A stretch of 64,000 nt of DNA. Source: Allacma fusca. Lineage: Eukaryota; Arthropoda; Collembola; Symphypleona; Sminthuridae. The position numbers were made by a program, and so were the translations under genes. Numbering within the stretch: position 1 is the stretch's first letter; every line of letters starts with the position of its first letter. The notes under the pieces were generated by a model. The model was not told where the DNA came from. It ran no database searches and saw nothing but the letters and a program-made list of their open reading frames with translations. Location: contig OX359250.1 of assembly GCA_947179485.1 (NCBI GenBank), forward strand, positions 5,105,661 to 5,169,660, read 5' to 3'. Shown piece by piece: positions 27,811-37,692 of this stretch.

Positions 27811-30159
27811 ATGCAGCTGAAAGTACAAAAATGCAATTCCTTAGGAATCCCAAAAAACGACTGGCAATCTAAACCGTGGTTCGACTCTGATTGCAAGACC
27901 TCGAAAAACTGTCTTATGGAATTATGGAAAAATGTAAAACATTCTTACGCAGAAAAAGACATTCACAACTACCTTGAATATAAGAAGATTCACCTCAGAC
28001 TAGTGAAGCAGAAGAAAAAGGAGGAATGGGAAAACACAAAAAGAAAGTTAAGAGAAAATAAAAACACCCCACAATTCTGGACAACCATTAACAAGTTTCG
28101 AAAAGGCAAAGCACCACCTAAACTCCTTAATGAAGAAGTTTGGGTTAAGTTCTACAAAGAAATCATGCCTCCAAAACTTTTTGGCCCATGGGGAAACTTT
28201 AACAACACTGACGATTCCTTGGATGAAGCTATCACATGGGAGGAATTCAATACGGCTCTCGGCACTCTCAAAAGTAACAAAGCTCCCGGAACTGACCAAA
28301 TCACCAATGAATTCCTGAGGAACTGCCACCCAAACACAACAAACGAAATACTCAAATTATTCAATGATATAATGATTGCAGAACGAACACCCAAAAAATG
28401 GTCCGAAATTGAGCAAACAACCCTATACAAAAAAGGAGACGACTCTCTTCCTATTAACTACAGAGGAATTGCTCTAATCAACACAATGTCGAAATTATTT
28501 AATACAGTAATTCAAAACCGACTATATAAATGGTGTGAAGAAAAAAACATCCTGCCAGAATCACAGGCAGGATTCAGGAAAAAAAGGGGTTGTCAAGACC
28601 AGATTTTTTGTCTCAATGCACTTATCCAGTCCCGACTCTCTCGAAACGCCAAACTACACGTCGTTTTCGTGGATTTCAAGCGTGCATTTGACTCTATTAG
28701 GCAGGAAATTTTGTGGGAAAAAATGAACAAGCTAGGTATTAGTGCCAAAATTATAAACATCCTCAGGAGTCTGTACGACAGCGCCAACCTAATTGTCAGA
28801 TGTGAAGAAGGGCTTACAAGACCAATTCCAGTGACCATGGGGGTACTCCAAGGGGAAATTTTAAGCCCACTACTCTTTTCTATTTATATCAGCGATCTTG
28901 ATAAATATATGGAAGAAAACGGAGCAAGTCCAGTTAACATGGGAGGAAACAACAAAATTAACCAACTTCTCTTTGCAGACGATACTTGTATACCGGCAGA
29001 CACCAAAAATGGACTTCAAAAGAAAATAGATATATTAAGCAATTACTGCCAAGAAATGAGCCTTGAAATAAACCTTTTGAAAACTAACGTAGTTGTCTTT
29101 TCCCCCAGGGGAATTATTCCGAAAAAGCTTAAATGGTTCCTTGAGGGACAGGAAATACAAAAGGTTAAAGAATACACATACCTAGGGGTCATCTTTCAAT
29201 CGTCCGGAACATTTAAGAAACACTTCCATGACATAAAATCCAAAGCGAACGTAGCCTCAAATGCTCTAATATCAACATTGAACGAATCTCCTATGGACTC
29301 ATGGGATAGTACGGCAAAACTACTAAATGCCACCATTTTGCCGATCTACCAGTACGCATCACCAATATTGAGCCTGAACTTACTGGAGGAGGTGGAGATC
29401 ATACAGCAATACTTCCTTAAGCGACTCCTCTGGCTACCCCAAAATTCACCAAGATACTGGATTAGAGCTGAGACGGGAAAAACAAACGCTACGGTACAAA
29501 TTGTAAAACTGACTGTGTTGCTACTAGTGAAAATATTAAGTATGGACGAACGTAGATACGTTAGACAGTGTTACGATAGATTGTTTGAATTGTCAAAACA
29601 GAAATTAGTAAATACGAAATACAATTGGGTCCATCAAGCAAAAACGCTGTTCTTAAACTTCGGACTTATTTCAATCTGGAAAAGACAGTCCGCAGATATA
29701 TTCTTAGAAAACCTAGATGACATCTTGAAAACAGTTCAGCTCCAATGCGAAGAAAAAGACATCCAAAGAATATTGAAGTCATCATACTCAAGTGATTTTA
29801 AATTTTACAAAACAGACACGTATGCCTCGAACTACCTAAGGGCTAATATCCCTCTACGCGTAAAAAGGCTAGTTGCCCAACTAAGAGTAAACCACCATTT
29901 TATTTATTATAAGAAATCTAAAATTAATTTTGACCATGAGAACTGTAAATTTTGTTCTCTAAATGAAGAAAACAATGTATACCATTTTTTTGTGAAGTGT
30001 ACTTATCTAATTCCCCTTAGGGAAAAATTCCTGGCAAATTATATAGCTAATATAAGGATAGAGAATTTGTATGATCTGTTCAAAGTTCAGGATACAAAAC
30101 ATCTGTACAGCTTAGTAAACTTCATAAAAGAATGTTTACCATTACGTGTAACTAATTAG
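27811..30159 (+). CDS. LINE ORF2, reverse transcriptase region
   Basis: 782 open codons. Motifs in order: NKAPGTDQI (about residue 156), INYRGIALINTMSKLF (about 216), QAGFRKKRGC (about 252), catalytic VDFKRAFDS (about 287), GVLQGEILSPLLF (about 344), FADD catalytic pair (388-391), a thumb region with YTYLGVIF (about 455), and a C-terminal zinc motif CKFC...H...C (about 712-730). This enzyme copies the LINE RNA at a nicked chromosomal target. The motif text and C-terminal Cys/His motif place it among CR1/L2/Jockey-like LINEs; I cannot fix the clade. The apparent start codon is not the true protein start, because the frame continues the damaged endonuclease. Confidence 0.88.
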   Translation: MQLKVQKCNSLGIPKNDWQSKPWFDSDCKTSKNCLMELWKNVKHSYAEKDIHNYLEYKKIHLRLVKQKKKEEWENTKRKLRENKNTPQFWTTINKFRKGKAPPKLLNEEVWVKFYKEIMPPKLFGPWGNFNNTDDSLDEAITWEEFNTALGTLKSNKAPGTDQITNEFLRNCHPNTTNEILKLFNDIMIAERTPKKWSEIEQTTLYKKGDDSLPINYRGIALINTMSKLFNTVIQNRLYKWCEEKNILPESQAGFRKKRGCQDQIFCLNALIQSRLSRNAKLHVVFVDFKRAFDSIRQEILWEKMNKLGISAKIINILRSLYDSANLIVRCEEGLTRPIPVTMGVLQGEILSPLLFSIYISDLDKYMEENGASPVNMGGNNKINQLLFADDTCIPADTKNGLQKKIDILSNYCQEMSLEINLLKTNVVVFSPRGIIPKKLKWFLEGQEIQKVKEYTYLGVIFQSSGTFKKHFHDIKSKANVASNALISTLNESPMDSWDSTAKLLNATILPIYQYASPILSLNLLEEVEIIQQYFLKRLLWLPQNSPRYWIRAETGKTNATVQIVKLTVLLLVKILSMDERRYVRQCYDRLFELSKQKLVNTKYNWVHQAKTLFLNFGLISIWKRQSADIFLENLDDILKTVQLQCEEKDIQRILKSSYSSDFKFYKTDTYASNYLRANIPLRVKRLVAQLRVNHHFIYYKKSKINFDHENCKFCSLNEENNVYHFFVKCTYLIPLREKFLANYIANIRIENLYDLFKVQDTKHLYSLVNFIKECLPLRVTN

Positions 30160-30539
30160 GAAATTTTGTAACGTGTTATGGGCGAGACCCGAATGACATG
30201 AATAAATTGAATTGAAATTGAATTGAATTGTGTATTTAAAGAAGTATAATTAGATTATAATTATACGAAATCGTATTTCAGAAGCAAACATTATTTTAAA
30301 AATATTCGATAAAAAAAATCATTTCGACAATAGAATTTTAATACTATCGGATCAAGCCGTTATACTGGGTTAGTGTTTTTATTGGGAAATGGGGGTTATC
30401 TACCGACGCAGGCGGTGGCTTGATCCGCTCAAATAGAATCTATATTCGCTAAAACAGGAACAGGTTTCTTTCCCAAATTACACTAAATTCAAATGAGGAT
30501 ACCCGTTTGTTTTATAGGAAAGTAGGAATTTGGTTATCA

Positions 30540-30865
30540 TAACCGTTTTTACTCATGGTCAACTCTATGTAGGATTTTTTAGAGCCACTTCTCAATACAG
30601 TGTAAAAGTATCTGTCGAAAAAACAGGATCAGGCGGAACTACAGGGTGAATGGAATGGTACTTATACAGTTAATTGTGTGGAGCCCGAAATATATAAACT
30701 TTGCAGAAGAGCTACACATAGAAAAGTTAAAGTACAAATTGTCGACAATGAGCATCAAGGCAAAATACTAACTAAAAAAATCTAAATTATTAGCATGCAG
30801 GTTTTAATATTCCAACAAACCAAAACTTCAAGCAAATTTCCCTGCGGAGCAGGGCTTTTTACTAG
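30540..30865 (+). mobile_element. Helitron 3' fragment with helicase C-terminal remnant
   Basis: Text resembling TVFTHGQLYVGF and RATSQYSVKV at about 30550-30610, then RRATHRKVKVQIV and NEHQGKIL at about 30705-30775, in decayed frames. The end has the hairpin CCCTG-CGGAG-CAGGG (30840-30854) and ACTAG then T at 30861-30866, a proper Helitron terminus. It shares its 3' end with the element ending near 24715. Confidence 0.75.
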
Positions 30866-30949
30866 TTATAAAATATTGTTACTTTCAAACGTAAAAGAAT
30901 GACGTGAATTAGGTTTACTAAAAGTTTTGATTCCTTTTTTGTCCTCTAG

Positions 30950-31108
30950 ACTGGATTGGTTCGACAATCATTTTGTACCTTCGCTTTTCTTCTCTTCGTG
31001 GTTTTCTACATCGAGGCACTAGCAGGACCAGCTGACCAGAAAAATCACCGTGTCCTTTTATGTGTTGTAGTTTCGTTACTTTGCTGTGCCAGCCAATTGA
31101 TTGCTTTG
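30950..31108 (+). CDS. Isolated SWEET-type sugar transporter exon (exon 4 equivalent)
   Basis: A 159-bp phase-0 exon bounded by acceptor TCCTCTAG (30942-30949) and donor GTAAGC (31109). It encodes 53 residues with two hydrophobic helices: TGLVRQSFCTFAFLLFVVFY and, after GPADQKNHR, VLLCVVVSLLCCASQLIAL. In invertebrate SWEETs such as Drosophila slv the segment after the third helix has the same order (a V.Q motif, helix, charged loop, then a helix ending in A.PL..L). The exon would join in phase to the end of exon 3 at 63774. It lies upstream of that gene, however, so it belongs to another SWEET copy, intact or broken, whose other exons I could not find among the surrounding transposons. The usual Pro of the A.PL motif is Gln here. 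Confidence 0.6.
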
Positions 31109-31169
31109 GTAAGCCTGATTTTTCGTTTTGGTGTACCTACATAATGCCGGTATTCATGATATAAAGGTA

Positions 31170-31885
31170 TAATATATGACGGTATAACGAGAATACCGGT
31201 ATAGCGCACAACGAGCATGAGCAATGGAGTGAAATTTTAGTGAGCGCGAAGGAAAACTAAGCCCTAATTGTTAATCTGCAATTTGTGTGACCTTTAATTG
31301 AACATTCAAATGAGCGTTTTGTGCTTGACATCAATACTCATAACTGTAGTACAAGTAAGTTTATTTGTAAGAGAACTGTATTACAAAAGATCTGTACTGC
31401 TAGAATGAATTAAGTCTCGGTTAGACTACAATTAATATTTAGGAAAGGAAGGACAAAGAGGGGATACTTGGCATTCAAAAGCGTTCCGCAAAAATGTTTT
31501 ATTCTGGATACAAATCGTCTCACTCATTTTTAGAATAACTTAATTTACTGCACGTGCCAGCCAGGCTACCCACAAGGCCGCTACTCAAATCTGTCCAAGC
31601 AATCACTGAATTTAGCAGAGCCATGGGGGGTTTTCCGGGGTGGCCCACCATGACCAGACCAGGGTAACAAATTTAGGACCATGATTACAAAATTATCCGA
31701 GAATGCAAGTGGCAAGGCCCACAAATCCATTCCGAGGCTTAGAGCCAGCGCAAATAATATTTTAATAATTCAGCCCTGAGAATAGCCGTCCAAAATACAT
31801 TTACAGAAACACCAAGCTACCAGATACAGGGGTATTTAAACTGAAATACAAACTACGAGACACATGGACATTTAATTAGAAATAC
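31170..31885 (+). repeat. Dispersed repeat B, copy 1 (includes a MITE relative)
   Basis: About 0.7 kb align in the same orientation with 47690-48485. Shared text includes the TACTTGGCATTCAAAA word, TTTTATTCTGGATACAAAT and GAGCCATGGG. Within it, 31616-31795 resembles the MITE at 20068-20203. No function is recognised. Confidence 0.65.
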
Positions 31886-32243
31886 AATCTTAAAAATGCA
31901 AGAATAGCTGTCTTCAGTCTTCATGACATATTTGATTAATTTTGAAAATTAATTGGAACACTAAAACAGCGTAGCAATGCCAACCGAATAAAAAACTAAT
32001 AATTGTTCAAATTTTCCTTTTACCTTTATCGTCATTACAATCTACATATTGAGAATTTTTATACATTTATTGAACATTTTGATCGCATTTTAATCAGATT
32101 GTGCTAAACAGTGAGTTAAGCTAATTTGCCTGTGTAAAGCATTTTAAAGCATTGACGCGAAATTGCTACTGCCGGATTAGCATATCTTAGTAAATCATTA
32201 ATCTTAGTAGAATAAATAATTATTTTCTAATAAATTAATACAT
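31886..32243. other. AT-rich intergenic DNA, nothing identified
   Basis: No open frame or repeat structure worth naming. Confidence 0.4.
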
Positions 32244-32732
32244 TAGATTATTACTATTAAATGTGTTGTTAGATTATTACTATTAAATGTGTTGTTAGAT
32301 TATTACTATTAAATGTGTTGTTAGATTATTACTATTAAATGTGTTGTTAGATTATTACTATTAAATGTGTTGTTAGATTATTACTATTAAATTGTTATGT
32401 TAGAATATTATTATTAAATTGTTATGTTAGAATATTATTATTAAATGTGTTTTAGATTATTATTATTATATTGTTAAGTTAGAATATTATTATTAAATTA
32501 TTATGTTAGAATATTATTATTAAATGTGTTTTAGATTATTATTATTATATTGTTAAGTTAGAATATTATTATTAAATTATTATGTTAGATTATTATTATT
32601 ATATTGTTAAGTTAGACTATAATTATTAAATTATTATGTTAGATTATTATTATTAAATGTGTTTTAGATTATTATTATTACATTGTTAAGCTAGATTATA
32701 ATTATTAAATAACATGTTAGATTATAATTATT
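32244..32732. repeat. TTA-rich tandem array on the 3' side of the RLE-LINE
   Basis: About six near-identical 26-bp units (starting TTAGATTATTACTATT) at 32244-32400 are followed by diverged units built from TTAGA(A/T)TATTATTATTAAA. It abuts the 3' end of the LINE on the minus strand. Confidence 0.9.
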
Positions 32733-32880
32733 AGAGAGATAGAAATTTATTTATTTCTCTGACACTTCAATAGTGCTTGCCTATAGACACAGTATATTTA
32801 GTTATAATATTGTAACTACAATTAAATCATGTATAGAATTATTATTTTTTTTATATTAACATTATACAAGTGATAATGAG

Positions 32881-34083
32881 CTATCTTATAAGATCCTCTA
32901 ATAACACATATATTATTTCTTCTAAAAATTCCTTCTTCAAACCAAATCGATTCCGAAAATCTTCAAAACGTTTAGTTATCGTGCCACGAGCACCAATCAT
33001 CAATCCAATGATTTCAATTGTTTTTAGACCATATTTCTGTTGAAAATATGTAATACATGGGTCATAAATAGATTTTTTCTCTTTATCAACATCATCAGGC
33101 TGGTGATGGCCCTGTTCCCATCTTATTGTTGGATCTATAATTAAACCTGTCTTATTCTTCTTATCAATGCATAAGATGTCAACTCTTCTAGTTGATCCAT
33201 TTGTTTCCAAACAATGAACTTCTTCTGCAACCGCATAATTTTCTTTCTTTCTAAATTCATTTGCAATTAATGTTCGAATCTGATTGTGCCTATTATTTCT
33301 CAAAAGATCTCCTTTTTCACAGTCGCCAAGAATATGAGGTAGGGTTTCTCTCCTAGTACATCCAACATGTCTGCACAAGGGACCATCTTGACTTCTGCCT
33401 GGAATAGATCTTACTGGGAAAACATTTGTAGACATTTTTAAAATTAAAAGCCACTCCGAACTTGTAATTCCATTTTTATTTAATAATAACTTGTTTCCAA
33501 ATTCACATTCTTCAAATAATTCAACACCAGCTCCACGATGAGGTTTAGAGCACCATTCTTGAAACTGATCATCTCGTAGTTTTTTTCTTATCAATTTAGT
33601 TATTTTCAATTTTTTATTTGCTACCTGCAAGTTTGTAACCTCTTCTAAAGTCATCTTCAGAGCTGCTATACATTCTTCAATTTCAATGCCAATATCTCTT
33701 ACGTAAGGGATGAATTTGTCATTAGCTTTTAACAAAGCTAAACAGATATTATAATGTTGTAGGAACCCTTCCCATTCTGCATTCATCATTAATTTTCTTG
33801 ATGTGTACAGCATTGCATTTGGAATGTCATTTGGTAATCCAATTATTTCTTTGATAGCACTTGAAATTAGCTTATTTAATTTTTTTAAAAACGACATTGG
33901 GATCTTATTTAACGGCGCACATTGCAATGGATAAATTAATGTAGGCCATATGTACTGATTGATAATATTTAACTTCTGATCAGGTCTTAACATTGGCGTT
34001 GATACTAATTTTTGGAGATCTTTACCGAAATTTTTTATCACGGTTGGCATATCAAAAAACGATTTCATCATTATAAGTGACAC
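32881..34083 (-). CDS. RLE-LINE, C-terminal CCHC motif and restriction-like endonuclease
   Basis: About 400 residues. The C-terminal half has CRHVGC...H...C (Cys at about 237 and 242, His 250, Cys 255), then RHN at 265-267, then the PD-(D/E)xK-like core RRVDILCID...GLIIDPTIRWE at about 299-323. This is the arrangement of the restriction-like endonuclease that nicks the target in R2-group LINEs, unlike the N-terminal APE nuclease of the LINE at 26-30 kb. The stretch before it (residues 15-220) is the RT thumb and linker. Catalytic Asp residues are present. Confidence 0.85.
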   Translation of the reverse strand: MSLIMMKSFFDMPTVIKNFGKDLQKLVSTPMLRPDQKLNIINQYIWPTLIYPLQCAPLNKIPMSFLKKLNKLISSAIKEIIGLPNDIPNAMLYTSRKLMMNAEWEGFLQHYNICLALLKANDKFIPYVRDIGIEIEECIAALKMTLEEVTNLQVANKKLKITKLIRKKLRDDQFQEWCSKPHRGAGVELFEECEFGNKLLLNKNGITSSEWLLILKMSTNVFPVRSIPGRSQDGPLCRHVGCTRRETLPHILGDCEKGDLLRNNRHNQIRTLIANEFRKKENYAVAEEVHCLETNGSTRRVDILCIDKKNKTGLIIDPTIRWEQGHHQPDDVDKEKKSIYDPCITYFQQKYGLKTIEIIGLMIGARGTITKRFEDFRNRFGLKKEFLEEIIYVLLEDLIR

Positions 34084-35116
34084 CTAAATATTTTATGGTC
34101 TCATCCACTTCAATGGCAGGAATGATAAAATCATTACTAATTTGTACTTGTTGGTTAATTAACATTCCGTTGTTAATTACAATAGGCTTACATTTACTTG
34201 GGTTTGAGTTATATCCGACTTTGTTCAAATTAAACAATGCTATCCGACCCAACTCAGCTGCTCCTTCTATTGACTCCGAGGCTACGGCTAGATCATCTGC
34301 AAACCCCGCATTGGTAAATTTCATGACATCAGGATGTATCTCAAAACCATATCTATTGGCTACTTCTATTTCCGACAGCTCTTTATGAACATGGTTAGTT
34401 GAGATATTAAATTGTAAAGGCGAACATGGCAAACCTTGAAACACTCCTTTCTTTACTTCAATTGGTTTGGATAATCCATGTTGAGTCATTATCTGGGTTT
34501 GATTACATTGCATCAAATTGATGGACATATTCCTCAAATTTGTCGGCATTATTGTGTGTTTCATTGAAAGTATCCTGTGATCATGAGATGACTCTTCGAA
34601 AGCTTTATCAACATCAAAAAATAAAATGCAACAGCTATCCCTCTGACTTTTTGTCTTTCTGAGAATTCCAGCTAGAATGGAAGAATTGATCTGGCATCCC
34701 GGTGTATGAACAAATCCTCGTTGATTTTCATTAATTGTAACAAATTGACGTAATTTCTTGTCTATTATTCTTTCGATAATTCTTCTAATTACAGAACAAA
34801 TTGATATTGGTCTCCAATTTCTAATATCATTTTTGTCACCCTTCTTCTTGTAAATCAAAATGGTGTGTGCTTTTCGGAATGACTCTGGAACAATATTCCA
34901 TTTCTGCATGATGGATGCAATAGATGCAAGTACATTTTCAGATTTAAGCCTTTTGAAACTTCTAATAGTAACTTGATCTAAACCAGCTCCTGTATCAATG
35001 TTCATTCCTTTTAACGCATCCAAAATTTCATCCGGTGAAATAATTGTTGTGTATCCTTCATCAATGCTAGTTTGTAATGTTAGATCTAATTGTGATCCAT
35101 AATCATCAAGAGTCAT
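34052..35116 (-). CDS. RLE-LINE, reverse transcriptase segment
   Basis: 354 residues. Motifs: GAGLDQVTIRSFKRL (about 44), YKKKGDKNDIRNWRPISICS (about 89-108), SVIRRIIERIIDKKLR, NENQRGFVHTPGCQIN (about 129), catalytic FFDVDKAFE (about 166), KKGVFQGLPCSPLQFN (about 223), FADD (272-275), and KYLGVTYND near the end. The INWRPIS..SVIRRIIER text is typical of R2/R4/NeSL/Hero-group LINEs. The frame passes into the next segment at about 34065 through a T-run length change. Confidence 0.85.
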   Translation of the reverse strand: MTLDDYGSQLDLTLQTSIDEGYTTIISPDEILDALKGMNIDTGAGLDQVTIRSFKRLKSENVLASIASIMQKWNIVPESFRKAHTILIYKKKGDKNDIRNWRPISICSVIRRIIERIIDKKLRQFVTINENQRGFVHTPGCQINSSILAGILRKTKSQRDSCCILFFDVDKAFEESSHDHRILSMKHTIMPTNLRNMSINLMQCNQTQIMTQHGLSKPIEVKKGVFQGLPCSPLQFNISTNHVHKELSEIEVANRYGFEIHPDVMKFTNAGFADDLAVASESIEGAAELGRIALFNLNKVGYNSNPSKCKPIVINNGMLINQQVQISNDFIIPAIEVDETIKYLGVTYNDEIVF

Positions 35117-35131
35117 ATGATTAGGAGTGCT

Positions 35132-35509
35132 TTATCTGGTATTAAAATATTCAAATACTTCTTCTTGTGGAATTGTGCATTTAGTTGAAGGAGATGTCAG
35201 TTTAAGTAATTTCCGAACTACTTTCCTTCTTGAATTATAATATTGATACTGAATCAATTCATAGTTATACTGAGCTCTATTATCATCCCTCTTCCTTTTA
35301 GATGTTCTTTCAGGGTTAGAAGAACGTTTATGTGTTTGTTGAAAATTCTTAAATTGTTCACGTTTGCGAACCTCATAATATTTTCTTGCAGAAAGTTTCG
35401 GACCTGGTAGTTGATCAATTGAATTTTTCAATACAATGGACACTTCATTCACTTTTTCATCAAAATCCTTCTGGGAAGGCTTATCATCAATCATCATCAT
35501 CATCATCAT
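35132..35509 (-). CDS. RLE-LINE, N-terminal linker segment
   Basis: 125 residues, Lys/Arg-rich (RKREQFKNFQQTHKR, SKRKRDDNRAQYNYEL), ending KCTIPQEEVFEYFNTR. This sort of basic linker precedes the RT in R2-group proteins. The six opening Met codons come from an ATG repeat next to the flanking array, so this may not be the native start. The stop is a TAA in the same frame as the RT segment that follows at 35116. Confidence 0.65.
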   Translation of the reverse strand: MMMMMMIDDKPSQKDFDEKVNEVSIVLKNSIDQLPGPKLSARKYYEVRKREQFKNFQQTHKRSSNPERTSKRKRDDNRAQYNYELIQYQYYNSRRKVVRKLLKLTSPSTKCTIPQEEVFEYFNTR

Positions 35510-35515
35510 GTATAA

Positions 35516-36125
35516 TGAATAAGTATCATGTTAGATTATTATTATTAGAGTATTGTTAGATTATTATTATTAAATTATTATGTTAGACTACTATTATTAA
35601 ACTATTATACTAGATTGTTACTAAATTATTATGTTAGACTACTATTATTAAACTATTATACTAGATTGTTACTAAATTATTATAGCAGAATATTATTATT
35701 AAATTATTATTTTAAAATAATATTATATTAAATTATTACTAAATTATTATAGCAGAATATAATTATTAAATTAATATATTAAATTATTACTAAATTATTA
35801 TAGCAGAATATTATTATTAAATTATTATATTAAATAATTACTAAATTATTATAGCAGAATATTATTATTAAATTATTACTAAATTATTAAAGCAGAATAT
35901 TATTATTAAATTATTATATTAAATTATTACCAAATTATTATAGCAGAATATTATTATTAAATTATTATATTAAATTATTACCAAATTATTATAGCAGAAT
36001 ATTATTATTAAATTATTATATTAAATTATTATAGCAGAATATTATTATTAAATTATTATATTAAATTATTATAGCAGAATATTATTATTAAATTATTATA
36101 TTAAATTATTATAGCAGAATAAAAA
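35516..36125. repeat. TTA-rich tandem array on the 5' side of the RLE-LINE
   Basis: Irregular units of roughly 30-40 bp containing TATAGCAGAATATTATTATT and AAATTATTATATTAAATTAT. The unit differs from that of the array on the other side of the LINE, although both are built from TTA triplets. Confidence 0.9.
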
Positions 36126-36289
36126 TGAATTATTTTGAAACGAATTTTTGATTATGGTCTTTATTGCAGTGTCAACGATATCAATAAAAGTATTGGTTTT
36201 TTTTCAGGCACTACAGAGTCAAAATCATTCACAAGTACTATCAAAAGTCGGCCGCGTCATTTTACCAAGTGTAGGAATAATTGAAATAA

Positions 36290-36900
36290 TTATATAAGTG
36301 TATTATCTGAGTTACGGTTTACCAGGATAAGTTTAGTTAGATTCCTAAGAAAAGTACACAAATGTAATTTACGGAGTCTGAGCTCAGATGGTAGGTCATT
36401 CCAGATTTTTACACAAGAATACATAACATTTTTTTGTGCAATACAGAGTTTAGCAAGGGGATGATAAAGTGCAATACAGCTTGCAGAACGCAACCTCGAA
36501 GGATTAAGCACGTCCATTTATATACAAAATTGAGTGACCAAAGTGTACAAGGCAAAAAGTGAACTTATTACTGGTAAGTATATTGCGTTCATGAACGGTT
36601 AGGACATTAAATGTTCCATAGAGCAAGGCTAAAGGGATTCTTTTCATTTTACGTATATCCCGTTTTGAATACAGCTTAAGCAAAAATCTGTCAATTTTTG
36701 CTTGTAAAAGGTCAAGACTACTTACAAGTGTTACACCATATAAGTAGACAATAATCAATATGCGACATAACGAAAGCATTTATAAGCATGCACTGAGTAT
36801 TCATATTCAGATATCTGCGTATATGAGTAATTGTTCCCATCGTCTTAGTTACCTTCTTTAGTACATAGTGACAATGTTCCTTAAAACTTAGTTTTTCATT
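36290..36900 (-). mobile_element. LINE 3' fragment (RT C-terminal region)
   Basis: On the minus strand, YLYGVTLVSSLDLLQAKIDR, RIPLALLYGTFNVLTVHERN and then SCVKIWNDLPSELRLRKLHL resemble the C-terminal tail of Jockey/CR1-group LINE RT proteins, where a WN.LP motif is characteristic. It lies in two frames with no RT core present, so it is an old 5'-truncated copy. Confidence 0.65.
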
Positions 36901-37692
36901 AAATTTAATAATTAAAATAATAATTTTTTATAAAAAAATGTTACTAGACTGGTATGCGAGTATGCACATATTATGTTCCATTTTTATGGTAGGGATGTGG
37001 TCCTGAGCCAGATGAGTTTGAGTATGCCAAGGGAGGTGGTTGTAACCGTTATGATGATAATTCGCCGATTCTCACAAGGAATATATACAACGGGCTTATT
37101 ATATTATGTTTTCAGTAAAAAAAATTATTATTGAATGGCCAGTGATACAGTTTATAAGAATACAAAAACCATACATTAGTCCAAATCTGTATGACAATCA
37201 TGAGCATTCCAAAAACTCTTGGCTTTACCAGGGCTGGACACAAAATTATATGTCCGTCAATCTCATGTTTTGCAAATAATTCGCTGTCAAGATCCTATTT
37301 ACTGTCGTCCTTGACGAAGCATTATGGCTCAAGTATTATTATCGAAGTTTCTCCAGGAGTTTATGCCATAATATAATTAAATATATACCAGATCAATTTC
37401 CAAACTGACGGACCAGATAGCTAATACTATTGCAGGATGATCATAACGGACAATGTGGTCGGACTAAGTGAGGAACCAAGTGAGTTGATTTCAGTTATTT
37501 TAATCATTACAATTAAATATTTCTCCAAATAATTCAGCACCACAAAATTTGTACCAAATGATCTGGTCCAACCGATGGTAGTTTCAAACCAATAAATGTA
37601 CGAGAGAATGTTTCTTGGACCAAAATTAAAACATGTTCAAATAAATCATTCTTTTCTTGCACACAATTTTGCAAAATGGACTTCTTATCTCT
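36901..37692. other. Intergenic DNA with one doubtful exon-like stretch
   Basis: At about 36995-37115 the + strand, after a TAG acceptor-like site, reads GCGPEPDEFEYAKGGGCNRY, with two Cys and no stop for about 40 codons. It has no matching donor or family I recognise. The rest shows nothing. The Gypsy element begins at the end of this stretch. Confidence 0.3.

Larger units (their letters stand above)
25690..30230 (+). mobile_element. Non-LTR retrotransposon (APE-type LINE, CR1/L2/Jockey group), nearly full length
   Basis: The order is a probable 5' UTR (about 25690-26152), ORF1 (26153-26863), ORF2 with an AP-type endonuclease and reverse transcriptase (about 26885-30159), a short 3' UTR and a simple ATTGAA-type tail at about 30200-30230. 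The RT has FADD and a C-terminal CCHC motif. ORF2 is damaged mainly in the endonuclease half; the RT half stays open for 782 codons. The insertion lies among Helitron remnants. The 5' edge is my estimate and no target duplication was found. Confidence 0.85.
32733..35515 (-). mobile_element. RLE-type LINE (R2/R4/Dong-like) lodged in a TTA/TAA tandem array
   Basis: On the minus strand the element reads, from 35509 down to 32881, an N-terminal linker, a reverse transcriptase and a C-terminal CCHC motif plus restriction-like endonuclease. Its 3' UTR runs to about 32733. Both flanks are TTA-rich tandem arrays (32244-32732 and 35516-36125). Dong elements of the R4 clade are known to insert into TAA repeats, so target-specific insertion is a reasonable reading. 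One in-frame TAA (just before 35116) and one frame change in a T-run near 34065 interrupt the frame. No N-terminal zinc-finger or Myb domain is seen, so the 5' end may be truncated. Confidence 0.85.

Noticed and set aside
34077-34388. + strand frame of 103 residues
   Set aside because: It is the antisense of the RT segment of the minus-strand LINE.
36175-36294. Possible exon after a TTTTTTTTCAG acceptor
   Set aside because: It lies next to the 3' end of the LINE fragment at 36290-36900, has no donor, and the translation resembles nothing I know.
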